Assembly (NCBI GenBank): GCA_022266195.1
Contig: WHVY01000002.1
Location: 1,937,001-2,001,000, forward strand
From: Tetranychus cinnabarinus
Taxonomy: Eukaryota; Arthropoda; Arachnida; Trombidiformes; Tetranychidae
Direction of reading: 5' to 3'
Length of the DNA stretch: 64,000 nt
The notes beneath the pieces are model-generated. The model was given only the letters and a program-made list of their open reading frames with translations, made no database searches and was not told the DNA's origin. This document shows positions 45,101 to 58,596 of this stretch, piece by piece (within the stretch, counting starts at the first letter, position 1; the number at the start of each line of letters is the position of its first letter). The position numbers were made by a program, and so were the translations under genes.

Positions 45101-48100
45101 AAATTCTGAGTCTTTTTCTTTTCTCAAACTTCCAAAATTGGTGTTCATCAAACAGAATTGAGTTGACACCGGAATCGAGTTTTGCTTCGTTGAATTATCT
45201 CTCAATGAGAATGCAAATTTTCTCAAAAATCGACCCTGAGGTCAAACTGTTAGTTAGCTTTGACAGATAATCTGTTTTATCTAGCTGGGAGTAATTTTGA
45301 AGAAATTATGAATTCCAAATATATTGAACATATTCATTCAAATGATCAACTTGATAAGATTTATATCATATTAAGGAAATCGATGAAACTTTGATTAGAG
45401 TTGCATTGAACTGTCAGAACAAAAAAGTCTGAGTTAATGATAAATATTGAATCTCAGACTTTGTTAATTGAATTTGCGCTTTTCTTATTTATCGCCTTTT
45501 CCCTTTCATTTGTCACTGAATAGCATTAAATTTTTCTAGTTGATTATTGATTAACTGGTCTAGTCACTATTGCTATTATATTTCATATTGAAACATTGAG
45601 TCGAAGGAAGGCAAAAAATGTTTGATATAATTGAAGATTGGACACTTTCACTCCCTGACATTATTAAACATTGACAATTGTAAATGACAGCATTTGATAA
45701 ACTTAACCTCAATCCTTATCAACACCATTTGTGCCTTTCATCGCCCACAATTGACATGTTTAACAGTCTAATAATGAGAATCATTATTTTCACCTTTCAT
45801 TCATAAATAATTATCGGTCCAACTTCACCAAGCAACTGGGTCATGAAAAGTTTTTTACATCAGCAATTATTTCCTTTTCTCGTCAATTATTTCAAATGAA
45901 TCCAAGTGATTCAGATGACAAGGAAATGAAATGGAAACTTCTTTTATCAATCGAATAATACAATCTCGAATGAATAGTTAAAAATTGAACTCATGATCCA
46001 ATTCACAATCAATTTAAAAGTTCTGATTGTTCCCTCGTGATTTAGTTCATCAAATCAAATGCTAATTTCATGCTCAGCAACTTTCGCTAATCAATTGCAA
46101 CAATTTCAGATTCTTCATTTCGAACCGTAAAAACAAGAAAACTTCAAGTTCGACTTGTTCAGTTTCATTTGGAAAATATGAATGAAATTTCATGTTCCAG
46201 AGTTGAAATGAGCAACAGTTTTCATCATTTCTTGATTGATTTATTAATGATTACTGAATGAAGAGATTTGATGCTTGAAAGGAAAGATTCACATTCAATT
46301 TCCTTTTATCAGAATCTTGTTTATCCATTTTAATAATTCAAGACTAAATCATATTCCCTTCAATTTGAAAGTTATTAAAATGCAATGCATGAGAACAAAT
46401 GTATTTTTCTTGGAAAAGATGAAAAGAACGAAAAGAAAAAATTTAATCTATTGGAACGAAGAATGTTCAGTTATTTCGTATTCAATGTAATCTTCATTTT
46501 ACTGACAACTTTATTTCACCAAAAAATTCTGTTTCAATGGAAAAGAAAGGAATGAAGGAAATGATGAAACGATGACAATATTTCAATGTTGTTGGTTTTC
46601 ATAGAACTCATTTTTTAAAAGAACCTCGATATCAGACAGAACCTTCGAATGTCTTCTTTAGATCAAATAAGCGCCTGACTTAATGTTGTTGGAACTTCGA
46701 CTAATGGTCCTTCATTCCAAAGCAGTTCGAGTATTCGCAAGTTGACAGAATCGAAACGTAAATGAGTTTCAAGTGTAAAAGCGTTTAGTAATTAAAGTTA
46801 AATTAATGACTTTGGTAGAGCCTCAAGTGACATATGAAATTGAGTGGATCAAGAGGTATCATAATTAATGGATTCAAGTTTCATGATGAAAGTGACACAG
46901 AATAAATAGAAATGCTGAATAAAAAAACATTGATTATTGGATGGCAACAAAAGCAGGAAAAGTGATCATGAGAATTGGCTCATGTTGGAACAACAAGTTA
47001 ATCTGAGTAAATAAAGAGATCATTTTGTTGACCATTGAATGCCTCAGGTTTGACTGGTATTCAATCAATTCTGAGTAAGTTTATGAAGAAGCAATAGTAA
47101 TAGAGCTTCATGGAAAAAGATTAACTCATTTGAAGTTAGAGATGAGAGTCAAGATTTGTGTCCATAAAGACTGCGATCTGATTCAATATTAACTTTCATT
47201 TGCTCAACCTTCAGGCCAAAGTCTCATGAAATTGGATATTATTCAATAGACCTTCCATTAATATTGGAAAACATTTTGTTCCAAACACACCTGTAACATT
47301 GTTTCATATAACAGAATGATCAGTTGTCTGCTCATTCAACCATTTTCATGCTGAATCTATTTCCATGCGAACAACTTTTTCGTTTCAATAATTGAATGAA
47401 TAAATGAATCAAAAGCTACTTTTCTTTAGCATTTCAAGTTGAAGGTTGTGATCCAATGATATCTACAACACATATTACCCTTGTTATGTTTTTAATTGAC
47501 ATAAAGTTACTCATTAAAAAGTTACAATTCGTGATCTTTATCATGGAAACGATTCCGAAATTATTTCTTTTTCTCATTAATAGATGACTATCGACTTTGC
47601 TTGTAAATTGTCGAGATGATCAATCAATGTTCAAAAAGTGAAAGATGAAAGTGAAAGATTCATGAATGGGTGAACACCTCATTCACTTGTTTGTTTCATG
47701 TATCAATCAACTGTCCGGTTTGTCACAATTTATCACAAACATTGCACTTCGAGTTTACATTCATAAATGTAAAAACGTTTTTATCGTTTTTCAATACAAA
47801 TTTCACTACGAAGCTGGCACGAAAGTTAGTTTAATCAACTGTTTAGAACTTTTTATGAATTTCTGCAAATTCGACTGATAGTTTTCTGCTAATTTGCCAT
47901 ATTTTTCAATCAAAAGTCAATGTTGGTTAATTTTGAGACGCACTTTATTATTAACATTATGATTTCATGTTATATGATACAATAAATATTAATAATAATT
48001 TAGAATCGAAATCCCTTTTCAGTTCTAATTCTGAAGAATTGATTTAAACCATTTTTTCTCTGTTATCATGAAGTTCCAGGAAGTTGTTTCTGAAAATTGA

Positions 48101-51100
48101 TGAAATGTTTTTGTTTCTTTTTCTCATTTTGATTGTCATTCCTTCTGTAATTAGCTTTTCAAGTAATAACTTTGCTACTTCCCATTCAGTCTGATTTGTT
48201 TAATGTTGATTGAAAGATACAACATGGTAATAACATTTGACTAATGCAAAGTGGAAATGTGGATGCAATAATCTTGTAAATGAGTTCCAAACCTAATAAA
48301 AAGTTATACGTTAATCTGGAGGAAGATTCAAGCTTCGGCTTCAAGTTGTTTTCAATTGAGATTCAAGTCAATCATGAGCTTATTAATCATTTTCATTATA
48401 ACTCAATGTAACTTGATTGTGGCATTTCAAAATATCAATGATCAGTTGATTGATGATCAATTCAACCTAAAATACAAACAAACTCTATCATCGCTTTCAA
48501 ATGTTTTTCTAACATTTGTTTTCATTTCCTATTAATAGTTGAAGCCATATTAAAAAGTAAAAGAACGTAATCGAGAAAGAAGCAAGTTTTTCATGAAAAC
48601 AATGGAATGAAGATCAACTTATCAATTCCTTGCGATCCCCTTTCTTACCTCAGAGAAATGGTTCTTATTTACGTTGAAAGTTTATTTATTTTCATGAAAC
48701 TTTTGGTATATTCAGAGGAAGATTGACCAAAGAAGACAGTATTCAGACTTAGAGAACTAGCTCCATAGTTCCATTTCATCTCCATCAACTGTTATTTGAA
48801 TGAAAAAATTATCTTGTTACAACTAATTGTGAAGATGCACGAGAAAATTCAAATTGAAGAACAATTCAATAAGAGATTGAGATAATGAGATTTCCATTTC
48901 TCTCAGAACTGATCTGTTGATCCCATTTCATTGTTTTCAAGAAAACTTTCTTCTTTTTAGATTACATTCGTTTTCATTTTCAATAACTGTAAGTCTGTTT
49001 CAGTTTATTAGCTAACAAAATAAATAGAAACATGAATAGCTTTCTTCATTTTGCAAGATGTCCAGATCTTCTCGTTAAATATCCTAGACAATCGAACTGG
49101 ACATTGTTAAAGTAAAGCGAATTTTACATTTGGATGAAACTGAAAATTCTGGCTTCATATCTATTATGAGTTATCGTATTTTGATTGGTTTCAATTTGAA
49201 AAAGGTTGTTATACATTTATTTAGTTACTATTGCGTTGGAGTAAACTTGCTGATTCGTGATCCACAGATAAATCAAACAGATCATTCGAACACTTTGTAA
49301 CTCTTTTTACAATTTTGATAATAATGATTTCCAAAGTTGTTGGAACCCATGAAGCATCATTCAGATGAAAAAAAAGTTCATTCAATGAATTCATTTTTTC
49401 TTTCTTCTCTCTTGTTAAAATGAAATAAATTTTTACAGTCAATTTTCCACATGTTAAAAGAGTGACAATGAACAGAGATAAAAAGTGAATGATGAGTTTC
49501 ATGGAAATTTTTTTATCTCAATTGGCGATGAATAATGATAATAAAATTCATAGAGTTATTGATACTAATTTAGATTATCGTTGGTAAAATAACTTTTCAC
49601 TGTTAAAGTATCACAGCATTCATGCATCAACTTGTGATCTATAAAGTTATTGTCAAATTTTCTTTTCTCTATCATGATTATTATTGAAATTGAGTCGAGT
49701 TTTTTTTCTCCTTCTGTAAAATGCTAAAATTTCGATTGAATGGATTTCAAATTCTCATGATTATAATAGCAATGAAACGCAAACATCCGTAGATAAAGTA
49801 ATACTTTTTCATTTGACATGAGACGAAAAGTTATTCAAATTTAATTCTTCATTATTTCCGTGTTTATTCAGTGATTCTTGAATGTCATGAACAGAGACGA
49901 AAAAAGTTCAAGTTACGATAAAGAACGAAACGAGAGAGAGAGAAAAAAATGATTGTTCAATATTTATTCAGTCTCAATTTACGTTGACTTGGTCCCAATA
50001 TTTGGACACTTGAAAAGTTCAATTGGATGAAATTGGTTGAAACTTTTGGTTTTATATTACAATCTTTCAAAATGACAGTCAGGAATCATCTTTGTAACAA
50101 CTCGATCGATCCATAATTTGCTAATCAACTAATTGGTTCAGCGATATATTATCTAATTATTCATGGGAAGGTTGAATTATTGAACAGTTACTCCATGTAA
50201 ACATTTAACAATAATAATGGATATTGAATCATAAGTCAAGATAATAGACCGAAGCATCCATCGGATTCCCAAGCTAAAGGTAAGACCTCGCTCGCTTTTA
50301 ACAAAGACAAGAGTCAGACCCTCATATTTGGGTCAATGAATGTAAGCATTTATTGGATTCCCAGCTAGAGGTAGGGAATCGTTCGCTTCTTACACTAGAC
50401 GACAGAGACAAGGGTCAGGGTCTCACTCACTTGTTAGTTACAGTATATTGAATGCTCAAGATGCTTCAAGATGATAAAGCGAAGCATCCATTGAACTCTC
50501 AACCTAGAGGTAAAGCTTCGTTCGGTTCAACAGAGACAAGAGTCAGACCCTCTTACGGTCTCAACCTAACTGACTTAACTCATATTCAAGTTTCTTCAAA
50601 TAACCAAAGTTATAAGTCGAAATTCCCTGTCAGATTTACTCTAGATTTCTGGTTAATCTGGTGATTGATACATCTTCATCATAATTGAATATCATTTATT
50701 AGTGAAAAGTTTTGAAAATTTCAACTGAAGAAAAAAATTTGCAAAGTTCGAGGAATAATCAATCATTAAGTTTTGCTTTTTTTGGTTGGGAATGAATATC
50801 AATGAACATTGAATTGTATGTTAATGGGTTTTTTATTTCATCGGTACTTATGTTGTAAACCTTTAAGAATCAGAAGAACTGGGAAGTTTCTGACTTTCAA
50901 TTGAAGTTGTCTTTGAACACTTTTATTGATATTAACTGAAGTGATAAAATGATTGCACAACATCAATATTAGCCTGTTATATTCAGACCAGAACTGTTCA
51001 ATTTGATAAAAGATTTAAGTGAATTTACGTGTATTTCATCAAGTAGAGGATATTGTTAGGATGTTGATGTATTGATAAATAATTAGACTGATTATATTGT

Positions 51101-53899
51101 TGGCTATAAATAGCATCTTTAGGCCATTCCATGTTTTACGCAATTTATTATTTGATTACAAATTAAAGGTCATCAACATGATATATTCCAGGCCAATATT
51201 GAGGTCTAATAAAAGTATTAACATGCTAACCATTTTGGCTTCTTGATCATTTCATTGTCATTCATGAAGGTATTTGTTAAACCCTCTTCTCATCTGCAGA
51301 TCTATTGTCAATCATGATGCTCATCATGATGACTTTTTTCAGGCTCTCATGTTGCTTCATATGATTGATTTGATTATCTATTAGATAAAGATAAATCCCT
51401 GAAAGTGCGAGTAAGGGAAGAAAAACTTAAAGGATAAGATGCACTTTGAAAGATTCTGATAAGTAATGGTGATAACGATCATGATGAGGAGGAAAAAAAA
51501 GAATAAGAATGAGAATTTGGAGAAAGGGAAGAAAAAGTAAAAAAGAGAAAAGGATAAAAGAAATTCCTTTTTCTTTTCGTTTCATGATGATCAGGATGTG
51601 GCTGGTTCCGATAGAAATGAAAGCTAAAAAGGATTCGCTAATTGATTACAGAAAATTGATGAGGATTCATCAGATCAAAATTGATTAATGAATCGCGTTA
51701 ATTTGAGAAAAGCTTGATAGACAATCATTAACTATTGTTTAATTGCCATTTATTACAAGCGATTATCAATTTTACAAAACATCATCAGATAAACAAGTTC
51801 TGCACGAACTTTTCACAACTCTGAAAATTCTTCGAACAATTCAGTCTCTTTCAAATATTTATATCATCACATAATCAATATCAGCGGTAATGTTTCATAC
51901 GCTTCTGAATCAGAAATAAACTTAAATTGATGATAAAATGTAGACCAGAGATGCTTCATGTCATCATGAACAACGAACCTCGAAAACACCCGTTTTATAA
52001 ATCTTTTAGACTATCAAGGATTGGCTGAGATCTATTCTGAAGAAAATCTGATGGAATAATATTCGGGATAAAGTTGAGTGGAAGTTACTTTAGATAAGAA
52101 AGGTTCATCAGATAATATTCAATGAACTATTGAAAGAATGCAAAATTCGGAAATGTGAGAACAAGTTGTTGGCTTGAATGAGTTTTCAATTTTCGTGAAT
52201 CGCTTGAATTTGCTGAATCGAAACTTTTCTTCTTACCTCGCCATAATGAACTTTCTTGAGCTCCTGGTGCCCAATAAGCCCATATTTGGACGACATTAAA
52301 CGGCGATGAACAGCAAATGTAACAAATTATTATTGTAACTGTTAGTTTAACTGTTTTAATCTTTGCCTTTGAGAAGTAGGCTGTACTGTGACTTCGAGGT
52401 GTACATTGATCGTTATTGGATGAGGTTCGTCTAGTTGAGGTTGCTGTTGACGAGAGTGACGATATTGGTGGCACTAAAGAGGCTGACATGATTTTCATTG
52501 AATTGGGTATCATTGGAGATGAAGATGAAGATGACAAAGATGATGTGTTTATTAATTTTCCATTTGATTCCATTTTATTTTGTTGAGTTGAATCATGCTC
52601 ATGATAAATATTATCACTAAAACTATTCATTTTTAAATTATTATTAATAATATTTCTATTGCTATCATCGTCTTCAGTTTCATTTTTATTAAAATTTACA
52701 TCAACTTGATGCGTATTACTGGTCATTTTACGCCTTGCTTTGATCCTATTGAACGGAAAGCTCAATTTATTAAGAAAATGAATCGACTCTGATTTGGTTG
52801 ATGAAGTTGGTAATGAATACTCGAAGCTGTTATCAGTCAACAATTTACGATTAACTGTATTGTTGTTCAAAACTCTTAGAGAGTCAGCAGTTATTGAATC
52901 CAAGCTGACTTGGTTCAACAAGGATTGACGTTGAGTTGGGTCATTGGTGACTTGAGTTGATGTTAAGGTTGGAGTTGTAAGTGAGGTTGTCAGCGAGACT
53001 GTTGCTGGTATCATGTTTCCCTTAAGCGTCAGCATTTTGGGCTGATTGTTGGTAATACTAGAAGCTAGACGGGACGATTGACTTAGGTTGGCTTTCTTGA
53101 TGCGCCTTCCGTTGCGCCAAAGCTCGAGACAAATGTTGGAAAAGGTGAAAATGAGTATCACAAAGGGAATGAAAAATGAAGTCAAAGCGTACCAAGTAAC
53201 GTACAATCGTTCACCATAAGGTTGAATAAAAGTACCCCAACACTCGTAGACTCCTGGACTGTTTGGTATTTGACGATAAGAAAAGATGAACAACTGTGGA
53301 AGGCAACAGATCAAGGCTAATCCCCAGGCAATGGAAACTTTAAGTTTGGACCGATTAAGAGCGGACCGTGATTCGAGTGGAAAACATATGGCTCGATATC
53401 GATCGATAGCAGTTGCACATAAGGTAAAAGAGGATAAATAAGGTCCTAATATTTGAAGGTATTTTATTCCTTTACAGAGCACATTGCCACCATAGAATCG
53501 TTCAGTAATTTCCCAAATCAACTGAGGAAGAACATTGGCAAATGCTGTAATCAGATCGGCAATTGATAAATGAAGAAGGAAAAAGTACATTCGACGAAGC
53601 TTGATTCGACTGAGAATAAGTGCAAGAAGAACTGAAGTATTTCCGAAAACAATCATTACGAATATCGCCGATAAAGTTATAATTTCGAGAATGGCCAAGT
53701 TCTCATCTCTCGCATGGGCACTCGAAGAGGATAAAGAAGAAGCTGACGGTGAACCAGTCGATACAGCCTTGAGATAACGTGACGAAGTAAGGTTAACATC
53801 GAAAGGTAAAACAAGTGAAGGAAGAGTTGAGCTCGTTTCGTTAGTCGAGAAAACCGATAAAGTTGAAAATTCTAATGAACCGAATGATGACAAATCCAT
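42118..53899 (-). CDS. Vasopressin/oxytocin (inotocin)-type GPCR, 651 aa, 9.8-kb intron before TM7
   Basis: Peptide hormone receptor of class A. Exon 1 (52237-53899) encodes the N-terminus with glycosylation sites NETS and NLTS, TM1-TM6; exon 2 (42118-42410) encodes TM7 and the tail. The donor CGAG/GTAAG and acceptor TTGAACAG/GACC join in phase to give LWRGPLITIAMLLP. Key motifs: GNTSVLLAL (TM1), HLSIADL (TM2), LPQLIWEITERFYGG, Cys142 and Cys220 disulfide, AIDRYRAICFPL with DRY 166-168 (TM3), ECWGTFIQPYGERLYVTW in the second outer loop, a 220-residue Ser/Asn-rich third inner loop, KAKIKTVKLTVTIIICY (TM6) and SLNSCVNPWIYLFF (TM7). CWxTFIQPxGxRxYVTW and the KAKIKTVK start of TM6 are typical of vasopressin/oxytocin receptors, and vertebrate members also have an intron between TM6 and TM7. 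A CCAP-type receptor is the alternative. 5' untranslated exons were not located. Confidence 0.85.
44640..45215. repeat. Right outer arm of large inverted repeat
   Basis: Pairs with 40006-40590; inner arms 40930-41085 and 43690-43805 (shared AAATTTCCGGAATTAAATTG) show the palindrome extends inward. The arms enclose the TM7 exon of the GPCR. Confidence 0.82.
46815..47310. repeat. Segment duplicated at about 61200-61720
   Basis: Nearly identical, same direction, over about 500 bp (for example TTGATTATTGGATGGCAACA). Part of a colinear set of copies between the GPCR intron and the right end of the window. Non-coding. Confidence 0.85.
50248..50567. repeat. Degenerate tandem repeat, three units of about 90-95 bp
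   Basis: Units at about 50248-50338, 50338-50434 and 50477-50567 share AAGCATCCATTGGATTCCCA-like starts, a GCTAGAGGTA core and AGACAAGAGTCAGACCCTC-like ends. One more unit is at about 62850-62945. Locally higher in GC than the surroundings. An apparent reading frame across the third unit is fortuitous. Confidence 0.75.
51488..51566. repeat. Purine-rich tract
   Basis: About 80 nt almost entirely A and G on the plus strand (GGAGGAAAAAAAAGAATAAG and onward), so pyrimidine-rich in the sense of the GPCR transcript, 670 bp beyond the 5' splice site. Confidence 0.7.
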
Positions 53900-56800
53900 T
53901 TTTTGGCAAACAAAACAACACTATTTATCCAAATTGAATGATGAATTCATCATGAAGAAACGGAATTTTAATGTAACTCTAAATGATAAATTGTACTAAT
54001 TTGAACATTTCAATGCATTGCTATAAAACGATATCAAACTGACACTTGTAGAGTTGAATTCTTAGAATCTAATGTTTCATGTAGAGAAACAGAATGCAGG
54101 AAAAAGTGAAGATAATTTTTCTCTTTCAGTTGAACTAATATGATAATTGATGCAGGGTTACTATTACCTAGTTTCATGATAACATTGAAACTCAAATAAT
54201 TCATTGATGCTCACCATGAAGAAGTTCACTTCACACAAACAAACTCTTTACTGATTATACAAAGACTAACTCATTTCCTTCACATCTTTTCATCTTGCAC
54301 AGTTTATCATCACGCAAGTTCCAGAAGAAATATTAGATGAGAAGAAAAAAATGATTCACAGAAATTCAGTTTCGAGTTTTCTCAACCTTATCCTCATCAT
54401 CCTCACTTTTATCCAATCGATCGTCGAGGTAAAAGTGTGGGTGAAACTAATTTGTGGTCAAACCGTTTTGTTTCACGAGAAACACATTAGTTGCTCGAAA
54501 ATTGTTCAATTTTTCATTCAAATAAATTCGATTCTAAATCTTCTGAAAATTTCTTCAAACTCATGTTGAGACAAATTCATATGCAAATGCTTTGCTAGAT
54601 AAATTGCTGGAATGTTTCATCTTCGAGAAAAAAACACGAAAAAATTGTGAAAAGTTAACTGACAATGCCTTTGTAAAATAATAATTAGACCAACTGCTTT
54701 TTACTCGTTTAACTTTGCCTGAGTAACTCTGTTAATATCATTAGAAGTAATTTTCTTGGTTAAGTTAACAAAAGTGTTTCATTGACTTGGCAAGATGATC
54801 TTGAATGGAGACAAAAGGATGAAGATGATTTGGCGATGAAAAGACTAGGCATTCACAGACTTTGATCACCTTAATTTTCAACTTGAACTCTAAAGAAACA
54901 GGACTGAAGCCAAGTTTTGTTCATTTGTTTGTTCAATCAAAAGATAACCTTGTATCAATACATCAATATTTGCTTTATTTTTGGCTTTGTTAAGATCAAG
55001 TTCATTTAAAGGATAAATAAAACTGCAATAAAACCTTACAAAACCTTGTTTAAACTTTTATAATTGTGACCAAAATCAACTCAAGTTTACACGAAAAAAG
55101 ACGTAAAATGAAGTGAAACAGTTTGTCCAAAAAGATGAAATTAAATTTTCGAACCTCAACCGAGATTTGCTCTTCGATTTTAAAACGAACACTAATCAAC
55201 TCTGGAAATTTTGCTCTAAAAAACTCTATTTAAACAATCGATCATCAATCAAGAAAGTTTCGAAGAAATTTTCAAAGACAAAGAAAAGGTTTGAAAATTT
55301 CAAGAAAGATTCTGCTATTGCTTGTTCGATATATGGAAACTTGAGTTTACTTCGAGACGAAATTTAGTCAAAGACCGTTCGATATCGGCAATCGATTCAG
55401 TTTTTCTTCTTTTCTTGTTCGAGTAACTGTTCAACGAACAAGTTTATATGAGGAACTTGCTTAAAGTTTGAGTTTTTCAACCTTCAATGAAACCGAATCA
55501 AATTAAACAAAAGAATTAATTAACTTAATCTGATTAACTCATTAAAATGATTTCGCGATCCAATTGAGACGTGACTTGACAAATTAAAAAGAATCAATTT
55601 TATTGTTTTAATTGAATTAAGAAAAGAAATTATTATGACTCGAAGACAATGGAAAGTCAATTGTAATAAGATTATCATTGGAAATTAAGTCAAGATTAAG
55701 TGAAACCAGGCAAAGGTAATAAGCAAAGTTTAACCCAAAAAACTAACCGCTTCCAGCTGAATGGATCTCAGTCAATTCGAGTCTATTTATTGACATTAAC
55801 ATAAGAGTTGAGCTTCAATCAAATGTTTCCTCATCTTTTATTGTAAACCAAAATTCAATCTCAATAATTCAATGGATTTCAGGTTTAGAAAGAAACGACA
55901 GAAACTCGAAAACTTTTGCAATCGAAATGACCCTCGATTGGTTACATTTCACCGAGTATATTGTTGCTTTCCATGGAAGAAGAAATTTAATGAATTCACT
56001 CGATGATAATTGGAATAACAAATTAATCAAAGTTTATCTTTTCTCATTTTCTGTTGGCAAAAGTTCAACGAAGCAAAATTGAATTACTTTTCCGGTGTCA
56101 ACTCAATTCTTTTTGGATGAACAAGAATTTCGGAAACTTTGAAGGCAAGGAAAAGAAAAGACTGAGAATTTTCTCAGGCTCTTCATTATGGAACATAAAA
56201 GTGTATAAATATATTTACGTTTAACAGGGAGTGTAGAAGAAGGTAAGAATTTTGATCAAGATGAAAATGCTCAGTAAAGTCTTTAGTTTGAAGAAGAAAA
56301 TTTCCATAATTTCATTGTGAATCGACAGAAAAAAGATGAGAATATTTCATTTCAAACACAGTTGACAACATTTCTGACAACCTTATATTGAAATGTGAAG
56401 CAATAGTTTCAAAAATCTAGAGAAAAAAAATTTCCAAGTTTGTCAGAAAAAATTATTGTTGATCAAAGTTTACCTTGAAATGAACTTTGTTTTGATTACT
56501 CATTTCAAACCTCATTATCATCATCCTGGAGAAGTGTTTATATTGAATGATTGATAGAAGGAAATGAATGAAAATATTAAATAAATATCTAATAAGAAAC
56601 ATCTTTATTGCAATGAAACTGTTTCTGTTTTCATAATAATAATGATAAAGCTCTTGAAAACACTTAACATTACTTTTCATTTTCAATCAATTTACGCACT
56701 CAACACAAACCAAGTGAACCAATTATTTGATTAAGTTTAATTTCAGCCAAAATGACTTCAATTCTTGGTTCAGAAGTTCGAATTTTTAGATTTTCCAATA

Positions 56801-57000
56801 GCCATGAAATCAAATGTCTGAACAATTCGGTGTGTCTTGTGATTCGACCCTGAAAATTAATACCCTAATCCAAGCTCAATCATTTCATTATTCATAGATT
56901 GACCATCAGATCAACCAAAACAGATCAGGTTTGCACTCAAAACCGAGAAGGACAAAACAGCGAAAGACAAAATAGAGAAAGTCCTTTACCTTTGAATGTA
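53900..57000. other. Non-coding region upstream of the GPCR
   Basis: No gene recognised. 54220-54730 recurs at about 63010-63460. 55500-56740 is a direct copy of 39600-40665. Short frames at 54351 and 55113 are not conserved in their duplicates or are low complexity. Any GPCR promoter or 5' exon would lie here. Confidence 0.5.
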
Positions 57001-57111
57001 GCCTTCGTGTTGTGTCTTCATCACTCCCAGGGTCAATTACCTTGGAAATCCAATAGTAAGAGATATGCATTCTGCATTTTCTTCACCCTGTTTAAACGTG
57101 AATATATCATC

Positions 57112-57230
57112 GCGATAACATTGACTGTTGAACCACCTTTAAAAACATCTTTTGAAAGCATCACATTTTATAAAACCAATGATACGAGTTTAACGCTGAA
57201 TCTGGATGTTGGTAATTTTCTTGGTTGATT
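57112..57230 (+). pseudogene. Integrin alpha exon 11 fragment
   Basis: About 119 bp matching ITLTVEPPLKTSF to LNLDVGN of integrin exon 11, starting and ending abruptly; same strand sense as the chimeric copy at 15290-15400. Followed by TTGGTTGATTGATTGATT, shared with 16660. Confidence 0.85.
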
Positions 57231-57545
57231 GATTGATTATTAGAGATCTTCTTTTAAATGTAACCTTCGTGTTGTGTCCTCATCACTCCGAAGGGTCAAT
57301 TACCTTGGCAAATTGTTTTGTTTTAAAGACTAACAAAGAATTGGTTCAACATTGGACCTGATTTTATTGACTGGAAAAGATTGGATTTTTTTGTACAAAA
57401 AAATCATTTGATTGGTTGCAATAAGTCCGGGTGAAAAAAGATCAAAATAAAAGTGAAGATTACAAAAAAATTTTTCTGAAAATAGGAAAATCCATTGATA
57501 GCAACGGAAAATGAAGAAAAATTTTGTCCGCCAAATTAACATTCA

Positions 57546-58313
57546 TTAACCACGATGGGGTAAATAGAAACGACACTTTCGAGGGCCCGAGGTGTAAATA
57601 CAAGGTGCATCCAACTGTTGTCTTATATTGTAATCGGTCAGCAGTCGCTTAAATTCATCGCTAGCTTCGGTAAATTGGACAGGAAGTTGAGCTTTGATTT
57701 TCTTTTGTAACTCCAAGTTTGTAACTATTCCTATCATCTTGTCCAAGTAAGCTCTGGTATTTCTGTGTTGACACCAGAACATATTACATCCATTATCATT
57801 GCAATAGCTTGAGGCCATTAGGTCAACAGCAAAATCAAAAAGCTGATCTTGATCTTTACAGATACATGCATGACAACGAAGATTAAAGCAATCGCCATCA
57901 TTAAATCGACTTCTATTTCTTTCATTTCGATCAAAAACGGTTGGAGGTCTGGTGAATCTATTAAAGCAAGTTATTAGCAATACGTATTGTAATAAATATT
58001 TAGTATAAACATTACCTCCATAAGTAATCTGTATTTTCCAGCACAAAAGGTATATTGAAATTTCCAGGAACAATGTAGCTGTTTTTTATATAAAAAATTG
58101 GTATTCCGGTGTAGGCTGCGAGCTGTAAATGTTTTGATTATTAATAAACGGTAGAATAATCATAGAATAATAGAATCAGCAAAATAATCATTTACTTACC
58201 TGTTGGAATATTTGTTGATGGAATTCACAGGTTTCATCTGTCCAGTCAATAACAATGTCATGATAATCTTCACCACTCAACTTAACTTTTATAGTTATTT
58301 TGTTTTCACTCAT
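57546..58313 (-). CDS. Ubl-like small protein, copy 11 (210 aa, intact, outside the array)
   Basis: Exons 58200-58313, 58016-58122 and 57546-57957. It is the close twin of copy 6: same FTRPPTVFD opening of exon 3, CHACICKDQDQLFDFAVDL, NMFWCQHRNTRAYLDKMIG and PRKCRFYLPHRG, with only scattered changes (for example MASSYC for ITSSYC), and both flanks are copied too. It therefore moved about 40 kb as part of a segment of at least 1.2 kb. The frame is open. Next to it lie integrin and CysRS scraps, as in the main cluster. Confidence 0.76.
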
Positions 58314-58596
58314 TTTAGATGAAACTTTTATTGATTGCTAGGCAAATATGTCTGATGAAATTAAATAAGATGATAAAGACTATGCAAAAATATAGTGTTC
58401 AAGATGGAAACTTAGCTTGAAAATATATAAACTCACAAAAACGTGGTCAAAGCTAATCTTTTGTTTAGGTCAATATTTACTACAAACGTTAAGATGTTAA
58501 CCAAAATGGTGGCTCAAAAACAAGTTTGGATAGCTTTGATCGTTCTTCTTGACTTTTTAAACCAAGTTGTCCCTATGGTGGTAATTTCATATCAGC

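Larger units (their letters stand above)
42411..52236 (-). other. Intron 1 of the GPCR gene
   Basis: 9826 bp, roughly a hundred times the other introns in this window. No nested gene recognised. It holds the right arms of the inverted repeat (43690-43805 and 44640-45215), segments copied to 60.5-62.9 kb (46.3-47.3 and 49.5-50.4), a degenerate tandem repeat (50248-50567) and a purine tract (51488-51566). Confidence 0.75.

Noticed and set aside
50452..50664. 70-codon frame over the tandem repeat
   Set aside because: Frame is not shared by the other repeat units.
54351..54569. Possible small secreted peptide gene with hydrophobic N-terminus
   Set aside because: The duplicate at about 63130-63290 lacks the hydrophobic start and shifts frame, so coding is not conserved.
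55113..55367. Lys-rich 84-codon frame
   Set aside because: Low-complexity composition, no splice context and no recognisable motif.
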